Assembly (NCBI GenBank): GCA_021741155.1
Contig: JAIOYP010000012.1
Coordinates: 27,799-91,798 of the forward strand
Length of the DNA: 64,000 nucleotides
DNA from: Flavobacteriales bacterium
GTDB taxonomy: Bacteria > Bacteroidota > Bacteroidia > UBA10329
Direction: 5' to 3'
This document shows, piece by piece, positions 39,189 through 49,738 of the stretch. A program made the translations under genes and the position numbers. Under the pieces are notes generated by a model. It saw only the letters and a list, made by a program, of their open reading frames with translations, was not told the origin of the DNA and made no database searches. The stretch's first letter is position 1. Every line of letters starts with the position of its first letter.

Positions 39189-40718
39189 TTGGCATTGAAC
39201 AAACCACAAAACCATCTCTACCGAATTTTCGAACAGTCATTTCTGTCGGAATGGTTGTTTGCCTTCGTGCTTGTAATTCTCTCACGGTTGCCGTATTTGC
39301 TTAGCGACCATGTTTATTTTGATGGCGATGAGGCGATGGTCGGAATCATGGGTCGCGACCTCATCACAGGACAAAACCTTCCCTTCTATTTCTACGGTCA
39401 GCAATACGGTTTTTCTTTCTTTGAAGCCTTATCCGCTGGTTTTTTCATCCTGTTTCTTGGAAGCGGTTTGGCCAGCCTGAAATTGGGCGGAATGTTCATT
39501 TTTTCCCTCGGAATTCAACGCTATTTGAAAATATTCAGGGCCAAAGGACTTCCGCTTTTGCCATTTCTGATAATGGCAGCCATCCTGTGCTTATTCCCAA
39601 CCTGGCAGGTTTGGGGAACGAAGCTGCGAGGCGGCTACCTCACGGCCTTTGTTGGCGTTGCTTTCATAGCAGAACAACTACTTCTTTACGATAAATGGGA
39701 ATTGAAAAACTGGCTCAAAGTTGCTGGTATCTCTGCTTTGATTATCGTAGCTCAGCCAATCTTTCTATTCCTCGTGCTACCTCTTATCGTTTTCAGATTG
39801 GCCAAAATAGAGAGTAAACACATCCTTCCAACTTTTGGACTTGGTGCGGTTGCACTTGTCTTGTTGCGGATTCCAGTTTACCTCAATGATTTCGTTTGGA
39901 CTCCAGTCGGATTGGGAAAATTCAACCTTGACGGAATCACGCATTATTTCATCAAAGGCTTTTGGTCAGTCTTTACGGGATTCTTTGCTTTTAGCGATAT
40001 CTATGACGTTCCAGAAATAGTCAAAATTGGTAGCGTGGTTTTTCTTCTTCTGGTGAGTTTGGTTCTCATCGTTGCAATTATTCGAGGCACAACCAAGCTA
40101 AGAATTCAAGTATTGCTCTTGCTATTAGGGATGATTCTCTCGCTTTTTCCATCAGTAGCTTTTGGCATTGGAGGTGGTCGCTACCTACTGCCTTTTTTCA
40201 CAGGTCTGATGCTACTACTTGTTTGGTTTGCTTCCGAACAATTGAACGAAATCAAACCAGCGGTTTACCTCATTTTTTTACTCGCACTTTTCGCTTCGCT
40301 AATACCAACCACCATGGGCTACAAGCAGTTCGTAGGCTTTTGGCTTGAATCGCATCTTAACGATATGAAAGTTCTTACTGAACTAAAATCAGAACTTGAA
40401 AAACGAGAAATCAAGCACGGTTTTGCTTCAGAATGGCAGGTTTTTTGGCAACTGAATTATCTCGGAAATGAGGAAATTAACCTCCGATACGTTTCCATGG
40501 AAGACCGTGCCCAGCGATTCATTGACCGTGCAAACGAATGCTACCTTGACACAAATTGTCCGACTGCTTTGGTAGGAAGTCTGTGGCCGTTAAACGATAT
40601 GCAAACCGTGCCTGAATGGGAATCGCGGATGGAACGTATCAACGACCGATTCTATCTGATGGAAAATCCTGAGGACGTTTTTCTTAAAACGGGAGGATTT
40701 GAACTTCCTACAAAGTAA
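39189..40718 (+). CDS. Polytopic membrane protein, GT-C glycosyltransferase-like
   Basis: 509 aa, TTG start; many TM segments; early DGDEAMVGIMGRDLITGQNLPFYFYGQQYG resembles ArnT/PMT first loop. Confidence 0.65.
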   Translation: MALNKPQNHLYRIFEQSFLSEWLFAFVLVILSRLPYLLSDHVYFDGDEAMVGIMGRDLITGQNLPFYFYGQQYGFSFFEALSAGFFILFLGSGLASLKLGGMFIFSLGIQRYLKIFRAKGLPLLPFLIMAAILCLFPTWQVWGTKLRGGYLTAFVGVAFIAEQLLLYDKWELKNWLKVAGISALIIVAQPIFLFLVLPLIVFRLAKIESKHILPTFGLGAVALVLLRIPVYLNDFVWTPVGLGKFNLDGITHYFIKGFWSVFTGFFAFSDIYDVPEIVKIGSVVFLLLVSLVLIVAIIRGTTKLRIQVLLLLLGMILSLFPSVAFGIGGGRYLLPFFTGLMLLLVWFASEQLNEIKPAVYLIFLLALFASLIPTTMGYKQFVGFWLESHLNDMKVLTELKSELEKREIKHGFASEWQVFWQLNYLGNEEINLRYVSMEDRAQRFIDRANECYLDTNCPTALVGSLWPLNDMQTVPEWESRMERINDRFYLMENPEDVFLKTGGFELPTK

Positions 40719-40798
40719 AGTGAGCATTCAGCATCCTTCTTCCATCAGACTTCCAGTGTCCATCACATCCCCTATCTTCGCGGCCTAAATTTGTAACC

Positions 40799-41758
40799 AT
40801 GGCGGTACCCTTTCTTGATTTTGAAAGTGATATTCAAGAGTTAGAAGAACAACTCGAAAAATCGCGTGCCATTCAGGAGAAAGGCAAAGTAGATATGAGC
40901 AAGCATATCGAAGAACTTGAAGTTAGCATCAAACTGCGGCTACAAGAGATTTACAGCAGCCTTACTCCTTGGCAGCGCGTGCAAGTGGCACGACATACAA
41001 GCCGACCTTACACGCTGGCGCACATTCGCTCATTGACAGACAACACATTCGTGGAGTTATTTGGCGACCGAACGGTGAAGGACGACAAAGCAATGGTGGG
41101 CGGTTTCGGAAGTATTGATGGGAAAACCGTCATGCTTATTGGACAGCAAAAAGGCATCAACACCAAAATGCGTCAGTACCGAAATTTCGGAATGGCGAAT
41201 CCTGAAGGCTACCGTAAGGCGTTGAGGCTTATGAAATTGGCCGAGAAATTCAACAAACCGATTATCACGTTTATTGATACCCCAGGAGCTTTTCCTGGAA
41301 TTGAAGCTGAAGAGCGCGGTCAAGGTGAAGCCATTGCAAGGAACATCATCGAAATGATGCAACTGAAAGTGCCTATTATCTGTGTAATTATCGGTGAAGG
41401 CGCTTCTGGCGGTGCACTCGGAATTGGTATTGGGGACAAGGTTTTCATGTTGGAAAACACATGGTATTCGGTGATTTCTCCTGAGAGTTGTTCTACCATT
41501 CTTTGGAGAACACGTGACCAGAAAGAAGTGGCTGCAGAATCGTTGAAGTTGACGCCAGAAGATTTGCTTGAGCAGAAACTCATCTCGGGTATCATCCCTG
41601 AACCGCTAGGTGGAGCACACCGAGATCCTGAAACCACTTTCACCAACGTGAAAAAGGAGATTAAGAAGCATCTGACGCGACTGCACAACATGGATCCGCA
41701 GGAGCGTATTGATAAAAGAATTGAGAAATACAGCCAAATGGGTGTTTTTAATGAATGA
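40799..41758 (+). CDS. accA: Acetyl-CoA carboxylase carboxyltransferase subunit alpha
   Basis: 319 aa; [77 protein letters not shown]. Confidence 0.98.
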   Translation: MAVPFLDFESDIQELEEQLEKSRAIQEKGKVDMSKHIEELEVSIKLRLQEIYSSLTPWQRVQVARHTSRPYTLAHIRSLTDNTFVELFGDRTVKDDKAMVGGFGSIDGKTVMLIGQQKGINTKMRQYRNFGMANPEGYRKALRLMKLAEKFNKPIITFIDTPGAFPGIEAEERGQGEAIARNIIEMMQLKVPIICVIIGEGASGGALGIGIGDKVFMLENTWYSVISPESCSTILWRTRDQKEVAAESLKLTPEDLLEQKLISGIIPEPLGGAHRDPETTFTNVKKEIKKHLTRLHNMDPQERIDKRIEKYSQMGVFNE

Positions 41759-41910
41759 TTTGCGATTTACGATTTACGATTTGCAATTTGCGATTGATTT
41801 GACCCGCAAAGGCTCAGTGCTGTCCGATGGAAATAGCAGCGTTCTTCTCTGTGTAGCTCCTTATCTCAAATTTTCTCCGTGCAATAAATACCGAGTAGCC
41901 ATTCAAATTA

Positions 41911-43371
41911 ATGAGTGATATAAGAGATAAATATCAGCCCGTAATTGGGCTTGAAGTGCACATGCAGCTTTTGACTAAATCGAAGGCGTACAGCAGCGAC
42001 AGCACCGAATTTGGTGGAATGCCAAACAGCAATGTGAGTGTGATTACACTGGGGCATCCTGGAACGCTACCAAAAGTGAACCGTGCGGTGATTGATAGCG
42101 CCATCAAGTTAGGATTGGCTTTGGGCTGCAACATCCGCGAGCGAAACGAATATGCGCGCAAGAATTACTTCTACGCGGATCTTCCAAAAGGCTACCAGAT
42201 TACACAGGATACGACACCCATTTGCACTGGCGGATTCATCACCATTAAATTGGAGAATGGTGAAGAGAAGAAGATCACGCTTACGCGGATTCACATGGAA
42301 GAGGATGCTGGAAAAAGCATGCACGACACTGATCCGTTTGACACCTTGGTTGATTTAAACCGTGCGGGCGTTGCGCTGCTTGAAATCGTTTCTGAGCCTG
42401 AAATCAGAAGTGGCGAAGAAGCATACGCATACATATCAGAAGTACGGAAATTGGTTCGTTACCTAGAGATTTGTGATGGCAACATGGAGGAAGGAAGTCT
42501 CCGTTGCGATGCCAACATTTCGGTGATGCTGAAAGGCGCCAGCAAATTCGGAAGACGCGTTGAGGTTAAGAACATGAACTCGATTCGAAACGTGCAACGC
42601 GCCATTGAATTTGAGATTGAAAGACAGATTGCCGAGCTAGAAGCAGGATGCGAAATAAGTCAGGATACGCGAAGTTTTGATGCTGGAAAAGGGACAACCT
42701 TTGTGATGCGAAGCAAAGAGATGGCAAACGATTACCGCTATTTTCCAGAGCCAGACCTTCCACCGGTTATTGTGGATGCGAAATGGATTGCTGAGGTTAA
42801 AGCAACCATGCCAGCGTTGCCAAACGAATTACATAAGAAATTCACACAAGATTTCGGTTTGAATGAATACGATGCAGGCGTGCTTACAGAAAGTAAACCA
42901 GTGGCGTTGTATTTCAACGAGCTGACTACGCATACCAAGAATTACAAAGCCGCATCTAACTGGGTTACTGGCGATATCAAATCGTATTTGAATGAGTTTG
43001 CCGTTCACATGGAAGATTTTCCAGTGAAGCCAAAGGCGATGGCAGATCTTATCGCATTGATAGATGATGGAAAAGTTAGTCACTCAGCAGTTTCGCAAAA
43101 GCTCTTTCCTGAGTTGTGCAAAACGCCTGAAAAAGCGCCATTAGCCATTGCGCAAAGCTTGGATTTGATTCAAGAAAGTGACAGCGGACAGATGGAAGAA
43201 TGGGTGGACGCGGCATTAGCGGCATATCCTGATAAAGTGGAAGAATACCGTGGTGGAAAGAAAGGCGTGCTCGGCCTTTTTATGGGCGAGGTAATGAAAT
43301 TGAGTAAGGGAAAGGCCGACCCAAAACTGGCCAATCAATTAGTAAGACAGAAATTAGACAACCCATCCTGA
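41911..43371 (+). CDS. gatB: Aspartyl/glutamyl-tRNA amidotransferase subunit B
   Basis: 486 aa; VIGLEVHMQLLTKSKAYSSDS, KNYFYADLPKGYQITQ, RYFPEPDLPPV. Confidence 0.98.
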   Translation: MSDIRDKYQPVIGLEVHMQLLTKSKAYSSDSTEFGGMPNSNVSVITLGHPGTLPKVNRAVIDSAIKLGLALGCNIRERNEYARKNYFYADLPKGYQITQDTTPICTGGFITIKLENGEEKKITLTRIHMEEDAGKSMHDTDPFDTLVDLNRAGVALLEIVSEPEIRSGEEAYAYISEVRKLVRYLEICDGNMEEGSLRCDANISVMLKGASKFGRRVEVKNMNSIRNVQRAIEFEIERQIAELEAGCEISQDTRSFDAGKGTTFVMRSKEMANDYRYFPEPDLPPVIVDAKWIAEVKATMPALPNELHKKFTQDFGLNEYDAGVLTESKPVALYFNELTTHTKNYKAASNWVTGDIKSYLNEFAVHMEDFPVKPKAMADLIALIDDGKVSHSAVSQKLFPELCKTPEKAPLAIAQSLDLIQESDSGQMEEWVDAALAAYPDKVEEYRGGKKGVLGLFMGEVMKLSKGKADPKLANQLVRQKLDNPS

Positions 43372-43414
43372 CCTTCCCAAAGGGAAGGGAATTCGTGGAC
43401 ACAACTTAAAAAAC

Positions 43415-44551
43415 ATGATGAAGCAAATAGTTTTAATTCCGATGGCGATGCTCGTATTCCTAGTAATTGGATGCGCACAAAAAGGAGCAACCATTAAAGG
43501 AAACCTGTTGAATGCAGAAGGTGAAACGGTTCTATTGGAGCACCTTTCATCCAAGGCAGTCACTCCCATTGATTCTGCAGAAGTTGGTTCTAATGGCGAA
43601 TTCAAACTGAATGCTGGTGAGATTACTGAACCAGGTTTTTATCGCTTGAAAATCAACGAAAACAACTTCGTGATTCTTCTCTTGAGCGAAGGTGAACATG
43701 CAGAAATAAGTGGAAACGCATTGGATTTTTATCAGAGTTATGAGATTGAAGGATCGGAAGGTTCTACTAAACTTCGTTACCTCGATCAGAAATTAAGAGG
43801 CGATTACATTAAGACCGATAGTTTGAGACAAGTGTTTCAGGCGTATCAACAACAAGGACATCCACGATTGGATTCTATCGCGCAAGCAATTGATGTTGTG
43901 TTCCAAGAAATGCAAGAAGAAAAGCGCCAATTTGTGCTTGCTTTCATCAAAGAAAACCCAAATTCTTTGGCTACTCTTTCTGCCGTTCAGTCGCTAAATC
44001 CTGCGCAGGATATGGAAGCGTTTGAAGACGTTGCTGACAAACTTTCTGTGACAATGCCAGAGTCTGATTACGTAAAGCAATTCAAAACGCAATTGGTGGA
44101 TCTCCGTTCGAAGCAACAATCAGCGGGCCGCACAGAAATTGGAGCTGTAGCTCCTGAAATGGTTCTAAAAACACCTGAAGGAGAAACCATCAAACTGTCT
44201 GATTTCAAAGGAAAGGTGACAATGATTGATTTTTGGGCATCGTGGTGTAAACCATGCCGCATGGAAAATCCGAATGTGGTGAAGATTTATGCCAAATACA
44301 AAAGCAAAGGCTTCGAAATATTTGGTGTTTCGTTGGATCAGAGTGGTGACAAATGGGTAGAAGCCATTGCACAAGATGGACTGACTTGGAAGCATGGTTC
44401 TGAACTCAAATTTTGGGAATCGAGCTTTGTGCCTGCTTACAATCTAGACGGCATTCCAATGACTTACTTATTGGACGAAAACGGAGTGATTATCGCCAAA
44501 GGTTTGCGCGGTGAACAACTGGAGCAAAAGCTGAAAGAAATATTTGGGTAA
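43415..44551 (+). CDS. TlpA-like thioredoxin-fold lipoprotein with N-terminal DUF4369-like domain
   Basis: 378 aa; lipobox LVIGC; MIDFWASWCKPCRMENPNVVKIY. Confidence 0.92.
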   Translation: MMKQIVLIPMAMLVFLVIGCAQKGATIKGNLLNAEGETVLLEHLSSKAVTPIDSAEVGSNGEFKLNAGEITEPGFYRLKINENNFVILLLSEGEHAEISGNALDFYQSYEIEGSEGSTKLRYLDQKLRGDYIKTDSLRQVFQAYQQQGHPRLDSIAQAIDVVFQEMQEEKRQFVLAFIKENPNSLATLSAVQSLNPAQDMEAFEDVADKLSVTMPESDYVKQFKTQLVDLRSKQQSAGRTEIGAVAPEMVLKTPEGETIKLSDFKGKVTMIDFWASWCKPCRMENPNVVKIYAKYKSKGFEIFGVSLDQSGDKWVEAIAQDGLTWKHGSELKFWESSFVPAYNLDGIPMTYLLDENGVIIAKGLRGEQLEQKLKEIFG

Positions 44552-44618
44552 CAGCCCCTCCAACCTTCCGCCTAAGGCGGAGAGGCTTTGCTGATAAACG
44601 AACCACAATAAAACAGCA

Positions 44619-44719
44619 CGTCATTGCGAGGAACGAAGCAATCTTTCACTAGTCGAGTAAGAGATTGCTTCAGTTCCTTCGATAAACTCAGGACAGGCAG
44701 TTCCTCCTTCGCAATGACG
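44619..44719. repeat. Dispersed intergenic repeat (family C) with terminal inverted repeats
   Basis: cgtcattgcgagg...cgcaatgacg ends; internal gaagcaatctttcac...gagattgcttc arms; partial relative near 18672. Confidence 0.75.
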
Positions 44720-47698
44720 GTGGTCCTTTTCCTCCTTTTCCCCTTTTCTCTTTATTCCCAAGAGTATTTCCAGCAAGAAGTTAACTACGAAATTCATGTT
44801 TCGTTGGATGATGAGAACCATGTGTTGCATGCTTCCGAAAGCATTGAATACGTAAACAACTCTACCTCCACCCTCACCTTCATCTGGTTTCATATTTGGC
44901 CCAATGCATACAAGGATGGAAAATCGGCCTTGGCCAAACAAATGCGAGAAGATGATGACCTCACCCTTTTCTTCTCTCAGTATCGGGATAGAGGTTGGAT
45001 TGACAGCCTCGATTTTCAAGTGAACGGTCAGAAGGCACGGATGGAAATTGATTCCAAGAACAAAGACATCTGTCGTGTTTTCCTGAACGAACCATTGGAG
45101 CCAGGCCAACGAATCACCATCACCACGCCATTCAGGGTTCAAATTCCAAAAGGGATTTTCTCACGATTGGGACATTTGGATCAAGCGTATCAAATCACGC
45201 AGTGGTATCCGAAACCAGCAGTTTTTGATAAGAATGGTTGGCATCAGATGCCATACCTCGGACAAGGGGAGTTCTATTCTGAGTTTGGAACATTTGATGT
45301 GCACATCACCCTTCCAGAAAACTACGTGGTTGGTGCTACGGGCGACCTCATCAATGGAGAAAAGGAACTCGCTTGGTTGGATGCTAAGGTGAAAGAAACC
45401 GAAGCCATCACCGAATTCAATTACCGCGATTTATCCTTCCCTCCATCATCATCCATCAGAAAAACGCTGCACTATCATCAAGAAAACGTGCACGATTTCG
45501 GGTGGTTTGCGGATAAGCGATACCATGTGCTGAAAGGAGAAGTGGCATTGCCACACTCTGGAAGAAAGGTGACCACTTGGGCTATGTTCACGAACAACGA
45601 AGCCGACCTGTGGAAGAATTCCATCGAATACCTGAATGATGCCACCTACTACTATTCGCTTTGGGTGGGCGATTATGCTTACAACCATGTAACAGCTGTG
45701 GATGGTGTGCTTAGTGAAGGTGGCGGCATGGAATATCCGAACGTAACGCTGATTGGCGAAAGTGGCAGTGCGGTTTCGCTAGAAGAGGTGATTATGCACG
45801 AAGTAGGGCACAATTGGTTTTATGGCATGCTGGCAAGTAACGAGCGCGACCACCCGTGGATGGATGAAGGTTTGAACTCCTTTATCGAAGCGCGCTACAT
45901 GAAGCGGAAGTTCCCCAACCTTATGCTGCGCGATGTATATGGCGGTAGCAAGTTGATGAATCTGGGAATGAAATTGGCGGGTGTGTACAACATGAAACAC
46001 AGTAGCTTGGGGCAGCAGATCTACAACGTAGCGGCACGGGCAAATACCGACCAACCCATCGAATTGCCTTCAAACGAATACACGAGCACCAATTATGGGA
46101 GCATTGTCTATATAAAAACTGCCTATGCCTTCAACTACTTAATGGCGTATTTGGGAGAAGATAAAATGGACGAAATCATGTCCGCGTATTTCCAGAAGTG
46201 GAAGTTCAAGCATCCGCAGCCCGAAGATTTTGAAGCCGTTGCCATTGAAGTGACAGGAGATTCGTTGAAATGGTTTTTTGATGGCGTTATCCGAAGTGCG
46301 GATAAAATGGACTACTCCGTAGCTCGGTTGGAACGCGAAACCGATAAAGTGAGGGTTAAAATTCATAACCACGGCAAGGTGGATGGCCCCTTCCCTATTA
46401 GCGCCATTCGTGGTAACGACACCATTTCTACCCAATGGTTTGACGGAACACGCACATCAGAATGGATTGAAATTGACTGTACCGATTGCGACCGTATTGT
46501 AGTGGATGCCCACGAAGTGATTCCAGACATCAACCGAAAAAACAATACGATGCGTGTGAGAGGCGCCTTCAGAAAAGTGGAACCGCTACAACCTCGGTTT
46601 GCATTTTATTTTGAAGACCCGTACCGTTCGCAATTTGCAATGGCACCCACCATTGGATGGAATACTTACGATGGTTTTATGCTTGGAGGCGCCATTTACA
46701 ACGACATCCTTCCTCAGAATAAGTTCTCGTACATGATTATGCCCATGTACGCCTTCAAATCGAAGACGGTCACCGGCTCGGGGCGGATTGCCTACACCTT
46801 TCATCAAGACCAGAAATTTCCGAACGTAACGGTTGGTTTTGAAGGGCAACGATTTAACGTGGGGCGTGTGTGGCCATACTACAATCCTTCCGACAAATTC
46901 AGTCCGCAGGTTCCGCGCAACCTCTTGCGGGAGTTTGTACGGTTCGATTTTCATCCGCGCAAGCGCAGAAACCAAACGGAGCATAGTTTCCGCTTGCGAA
47001 ACACCACCTATTTTACCGAACAGGGAGAAATGGTGCGTAATATTCCGCAAATGACCTATCACTGGAAATCTCATTTCTCGCCCCATATTGGAGAGTTGAA
47101 CACCGATTTGCATTGGCTAAACAACGAAGCAAAACTCAGTTTAGAAGCCATTTACCGTTTCAAATTCAAGAAGGGATACGGATTTAGAGCCCGCCTTTTT
47201 GCTGGCAAATTCTTCATGCGTTCTTCCAGTCGCGGGTTTAATTTTAGGATGAATTCGTTCTTAGAATATCAAGACTACCTCTACGATGGAACGTTTATTG
47301 GCAGAAATCCAGGCAATGGTTTTCTGGAACAACAGATTATGGAAGCCGATGGTGGATTTAAGAGTCGGATGATTATTGGAAGTTCCAATGATTGGATTGT
47401 GGCGCTCAACCTCTCTTCTACCCTTTACCGTTGGTTGCCGCTTGAGTTTTTTGCCAGCATAGGAACGTACGCAGGTGCTAAAACTGCTTTCCCGGGGTCG
47501 CAGTTGTTTTTGGCGGAGTTTGGCGTAAGTGTGATTGTGGTACGAGACGTATTGGAAGTACATTTCCCTTTCCTTTATTCGAAAGATGTGCGGGAAGACG
47601 TGAAATTGAACACGTACAATTATGGCCAGCAAATTCGTTTTACCTTCAACCTCAACGAACTGAAACCGCAGCAACGCTTGAAACAATTATTGGATTGA
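44714..47698 (+). CDS. M1 family metallopeptidase (gluzincin), exported
   Basis: HEVGHNWFYGMLASNERDHPWMDEGLNSFIEARY; likely start is ATG 44714 giving signal peptide MTVVLFLLFPFSLYSQ; the track start at 44624 lies in the repeat. Confidence 0.93.
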   Translation: MTVVLFLLFPFSLYSQEYFQQEVNYEIHVSLDDENHVLHASESIEYVNNSTSTLTFIWFHIWPNAYKDGKSALAKQMREDDDLTLFFSQYRDRGWIDSLDFQVNGQKARMEIDSKNKDICRVFLNEPLEPGQRITITTPFRVQIPKGIFSRLGHLDQAYQITQWYPKPAVFDKNGWHQMPYLGQGEFYSEFGTFDVHITLPENYVVGATGDLINGEKELAWLDAKVKETEAITEFNYRDLSFPPSSSIRKTLHYHQENVHDFGWFADKRYHVLKGEVALPHSGRKVTTWAMFTNNEADLWKNSIEYLNDATYYYSLWVGDYAYNHVTAVDGVLSEGGGMEYPNVTLIGESGSAVSLEEVIMHEVGHNWFYGMLASNERDHPWMDEGLNSFIEARYMKRKFPNLMLRDVYGGSKLMNLGMKLAGVYNMKHSSLGQQIYNVAARANTDQPIELPSNEYTSTNYGSIVYIKTAYAFNYLMAYLGEDKMDEIMSAYFQKWKFKHPQPEDFEAVAIEVTGDSLKWFFDGVIRSADKMDYSVARLERETDKVRVKIHNHGKVDGPFPISAIRGNDTISTQWFDGTRTSEWIEIDCTDCDRIVVDAHEVIPDINRKNNTMRVRGAFRKVEPLQPRFAFYFEDPYRSQFAMAPTIGWNTYDGFMLGGAIYNDILPQNKFSYMIMPMYAFKSKTVTGSGRIAYTFHQDQKFPNVTVGFEGQRFNVGRVWPYYNPSDKFSPQVPRNLLREFVRFDFHPRKRRNQTEHSFRLRNTTYFTEQGEMVRNIPQMTYHWKSHFSPHIGELNTDLHWLNNEAKLSLEAIYRFKFKKGYGFRARLFAGKFFMRSSSRGFNFRMNSFLEYQDYLYDGTFIGRNPGNGFLEQQIMEADGGFKSRMIIGSSNDWIVALNLSSTLYRWLPLEFFASIGTYAGAKTAFPGSQLFLAEFGVSVIVVRDVLEVHFPFLYSKDVREDVKLNTYNYGQQIRFTFNLNELKPQQRLKQLLD

Positions 47699-47731
47699 AA
47701 TCTTTACCTTAACTCTTGCAATTCAAACCAC

Positions 47732-47959
47732 ATGGCTTCTATAAAACAAAAAGTACTGGACAGGATCAATCAGATTGAGGATGAAGAATTATTGAATCAC
47801 GTCTACAAACTGATATATGACATGCAGGAAACCAAAAAAATCCTGCACCTGAATGAGGAGCAATTGAACATGGTTCAAGAAGGAATTGCTGACTACAAGC
47901 GAGGAGCCTACTATTCCACCGAAGAACTGTTCAGCGAGCTTTTGGATGACGAGGACTAG
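47732..47959 (+). CDS. Putative antitoxin of TA module 3
   Basis: 75 aa; MASIKQKVLDRINQIEDEELLNHVYKLIYDM...; overlaps the ParE-like gene. Confidence 0.75.
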   Translation: MASIKQKVLDRINQIEDEELLNHVYKLIYDMQETKKILHLNEEQLNMVQEGIADYKRGAYYSTEELFSELLDDED

Positions 47960-48263
47960 CTCCATAATCTGGTCTGAAAGGGCCAGAAAAGACCTACTGT
48001 CAATCAAGAAATTCTTTGATGAACGGAACGGAAATTCATCATATAGCAATAAACTGTTACGAGTATTAAGAGATCGGACTCTCATTCTGTCAGATTATCC
48101 ATTTGCATCAATTAAAACGCACGCTGAGGGCATCCGAGGATTAATTGTATTCGACTACATCATTTTTTTCATCCAAGAGTCTAATAACATCATTGTGGTT
48201 GGAGTTTGGGACACGAGAAGAAACCCCAAGCATTTGTCAAAATTTCTTAAACGTAAATCCTGA
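47946..48263 (+). CDS. ParE/RelE-superfamily toxin (plasmid stabilisation type)
   Basis: Start corrected to ATG 47946: MTRTSSIIWSERARKDLLSIKKFFDERNGNSSYSNKLLRVLRDRTLILSDYPFASIKTHAEGIRGLIVFDYIIFF. Confidence 0.82.
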   Translation: MTRTSSIIWSERARKDLLSIKKFFDERNGNSSYSNKLLRVLRDRTLILSDYPFASIKTHAEGIRGLIVFDYIIFFIQESNNIIVVGVWDTRRNPKHLSKFLKRKS

Positions 48264-48277
48264 CCTTCGCCCAACGT

Positions 48278-49021
48278 ATGAAAGGAAAAATCTACTTCGC
48301 ATCCGATTTTCATTTGGGCGTTCCGAATAAGGAAACCAGCCGTGAGCGCGAACGGTTACTGGTTAAATGGTTGGATGATATTTCTAAAGATGCAGCCGAA
48401 GTCTATCTCGTGGGCGACCTCTTCGATTTTTGGTACGAATACAAAACCGTTGTTCCCAAAGGGTTTGTGCGGTTTCAGGCCAAGATAGCCGAGTTGTGCG
48501 ACAAGGGCATTCAAGTACACGTATTTACAGGCAACCACGACATGTGGATGTTCAACTACTTTGAGGAAGAACTGGGCGTGAAAATGCACCGCGAACCAAT
48601 TACCAACCAATGGAACGGCAAGAAGTTCTTTATTGGCCATGGCGATGGTTTGGGCCCTGGCGACCACAGCTACAAGTTTATTAAGAAGGTGTTCTCTAAC
48701 CCCGTTTGTATTTGGCTATTTAAATGGTTGCACCCCGATATTGGCGTAGGACTTGCCAATTTTTGGAGTGGCCGCAGCCGCCATGCCAACCTTGCAGCAG
48801 ACGAAATTTACAATGGAGACGACAAGGAGTGGCTCTTACAGTTCTGCAAAACCACCCTCCAAACCGAACACTTCGACTACTTCATTTTTGGCCACCGACA
48901 TTTGGTGCTAGACAGGGTTGTGGGCAACAACTCCCGCTACATTAACCTCGGGCATTGGTTTAAAGAACCGCACTTTGCCGTTTGGGATGGGGAAGTGTTG
49001 AAGGTGGAGATGGTGGGGTAA
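48278..49021 (+). CDS. lpxH: UDP-2,3-diacylglucosamine diphosphatase-like phosphoesterase
   Basis: 247 aa; FASDFHLGVPN, LVGDLFDFWYEY, TGNHDMWM, FGHRHLVLD. Confidence 0.88.
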   Translation: MKGKIYFASDFHLGVPNKETSRERERLLVKWLDDISKDAAEVYLVGDLFDFWYEYKTVVPKGFVRFQAKIAELCDKGIQVHVFTGNHDMWMFNYFEEELGVKMHREPITNQWNGKKFFIGHGDGLGPGDHSYKFIKKVFSNPVCIWLFKWLHPDIGVGLANFWSGRSRHANLAADEIYNGDDKEWLLQFCKTTLQTEHFDYFIFGHRHLVLDRVVGNNSRYINLGHWFKEPHFAVWDGEVLKVEMVG

Positions 49022-49101
49022 AAAAGAAAAACGGGAAAAGGAAAAAAGGTATTGCTCAATTAAGTTGGTGCTGAGAAAATTGCACGCAAATCGAAAAGGA
49101 A

Positions 49102-49521
49102 TCAATTTAGCCCCAGCGGGCCATCGATGCTCGGCCCCATGGCCTTTTTGAAACCAGGCAACAGTCTTTCGTAGGCTTTGCGGGCATCTTCATTTCCTTC
49201 TTCGGCCAGTTTCTTATAGTGGAAGAACTGGGCGTTAGCCGCCACAAGCAGACTATTACCAAGTAGCAGTTGCGCATCGTCCATGGTTTGCTTCAGAAGT
49301 TCTAATGCGGGCTGAATGCTATTGAGCAACTCCAACTCTTCGGCAGTAAGAGGTTCATACTTCGACTTTTCGTGCAATTGGTTTACCGCAGGAAGTATCT
49401 TCTCTAAAGACTCCATTAAGGTCTTCTGCACTTTTTTATCTCCAAACAGTTCGCGTGCGGCTTCTGTCTTTTGGGCTATGCTCTCGGCCAATTTCTTTTC
49501 TTCTTCGCTATTATATCCCAT
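49102..49521 (-). CDS. Hypothetical protein
   Basis: 139 aa, helical, no family recognised. Confidence 0.6.
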   Translation of the reverse strand: MGYNSEEEKKLAESIAQKTEAARELFGDKKVQKTLMESLEKILPAVNQLHEKSKYEPLTAEELELLNSIQPALELLKQTMDDAQLLLGNSLLVAANAQFFHYKKLAEEGNEDARKAYERLLPGFKKAMGPSIDGPLGLN

Positions 49522-49640
49522 AATTTGTGGTGCTAATGGTTTACATAAAATTCAGAAAAATTCTTTTTCGAAACTACAGGTTCTGAAAAAATACGGGAAA
49601 ATCCGCTTGTCTCTAGCTGATGGAGTTTGGCTAATGGCCA

Positions 49641-49672
49641 AGACCTTCAAGGTTTTAAAAACCTTTAGGTCT
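49641..49672. repeat. AGACCT...AGGTCT palindromic intergenic repeat
   Basis: agaccttcaaggttttaaaaacctttaggtct near-perfect hairpin. Confidence 0.8.
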
Positions 49673-49738
49673 GACGGGGTACGGATAGATAAGTGCCGTA
49701 AATATTTGCCCAATGCCTCCGAGTATGATGATTGAGTT

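Noticed and set aside
41759-41800. gatttgcgatttacgatttacgatttgc tandem after accA (also about 26935..26980)
   Set aside because: Simple low-complexity intergenic repeat; no structure or function suggested beyond slippage.
46586-47113. 175-aa minus ORF (and 47261..47686, 45779..46054) antisense to the M1 peptidase
   Set aside because: Shadow ORFs inside a conserved CDS without signals of independent coding.
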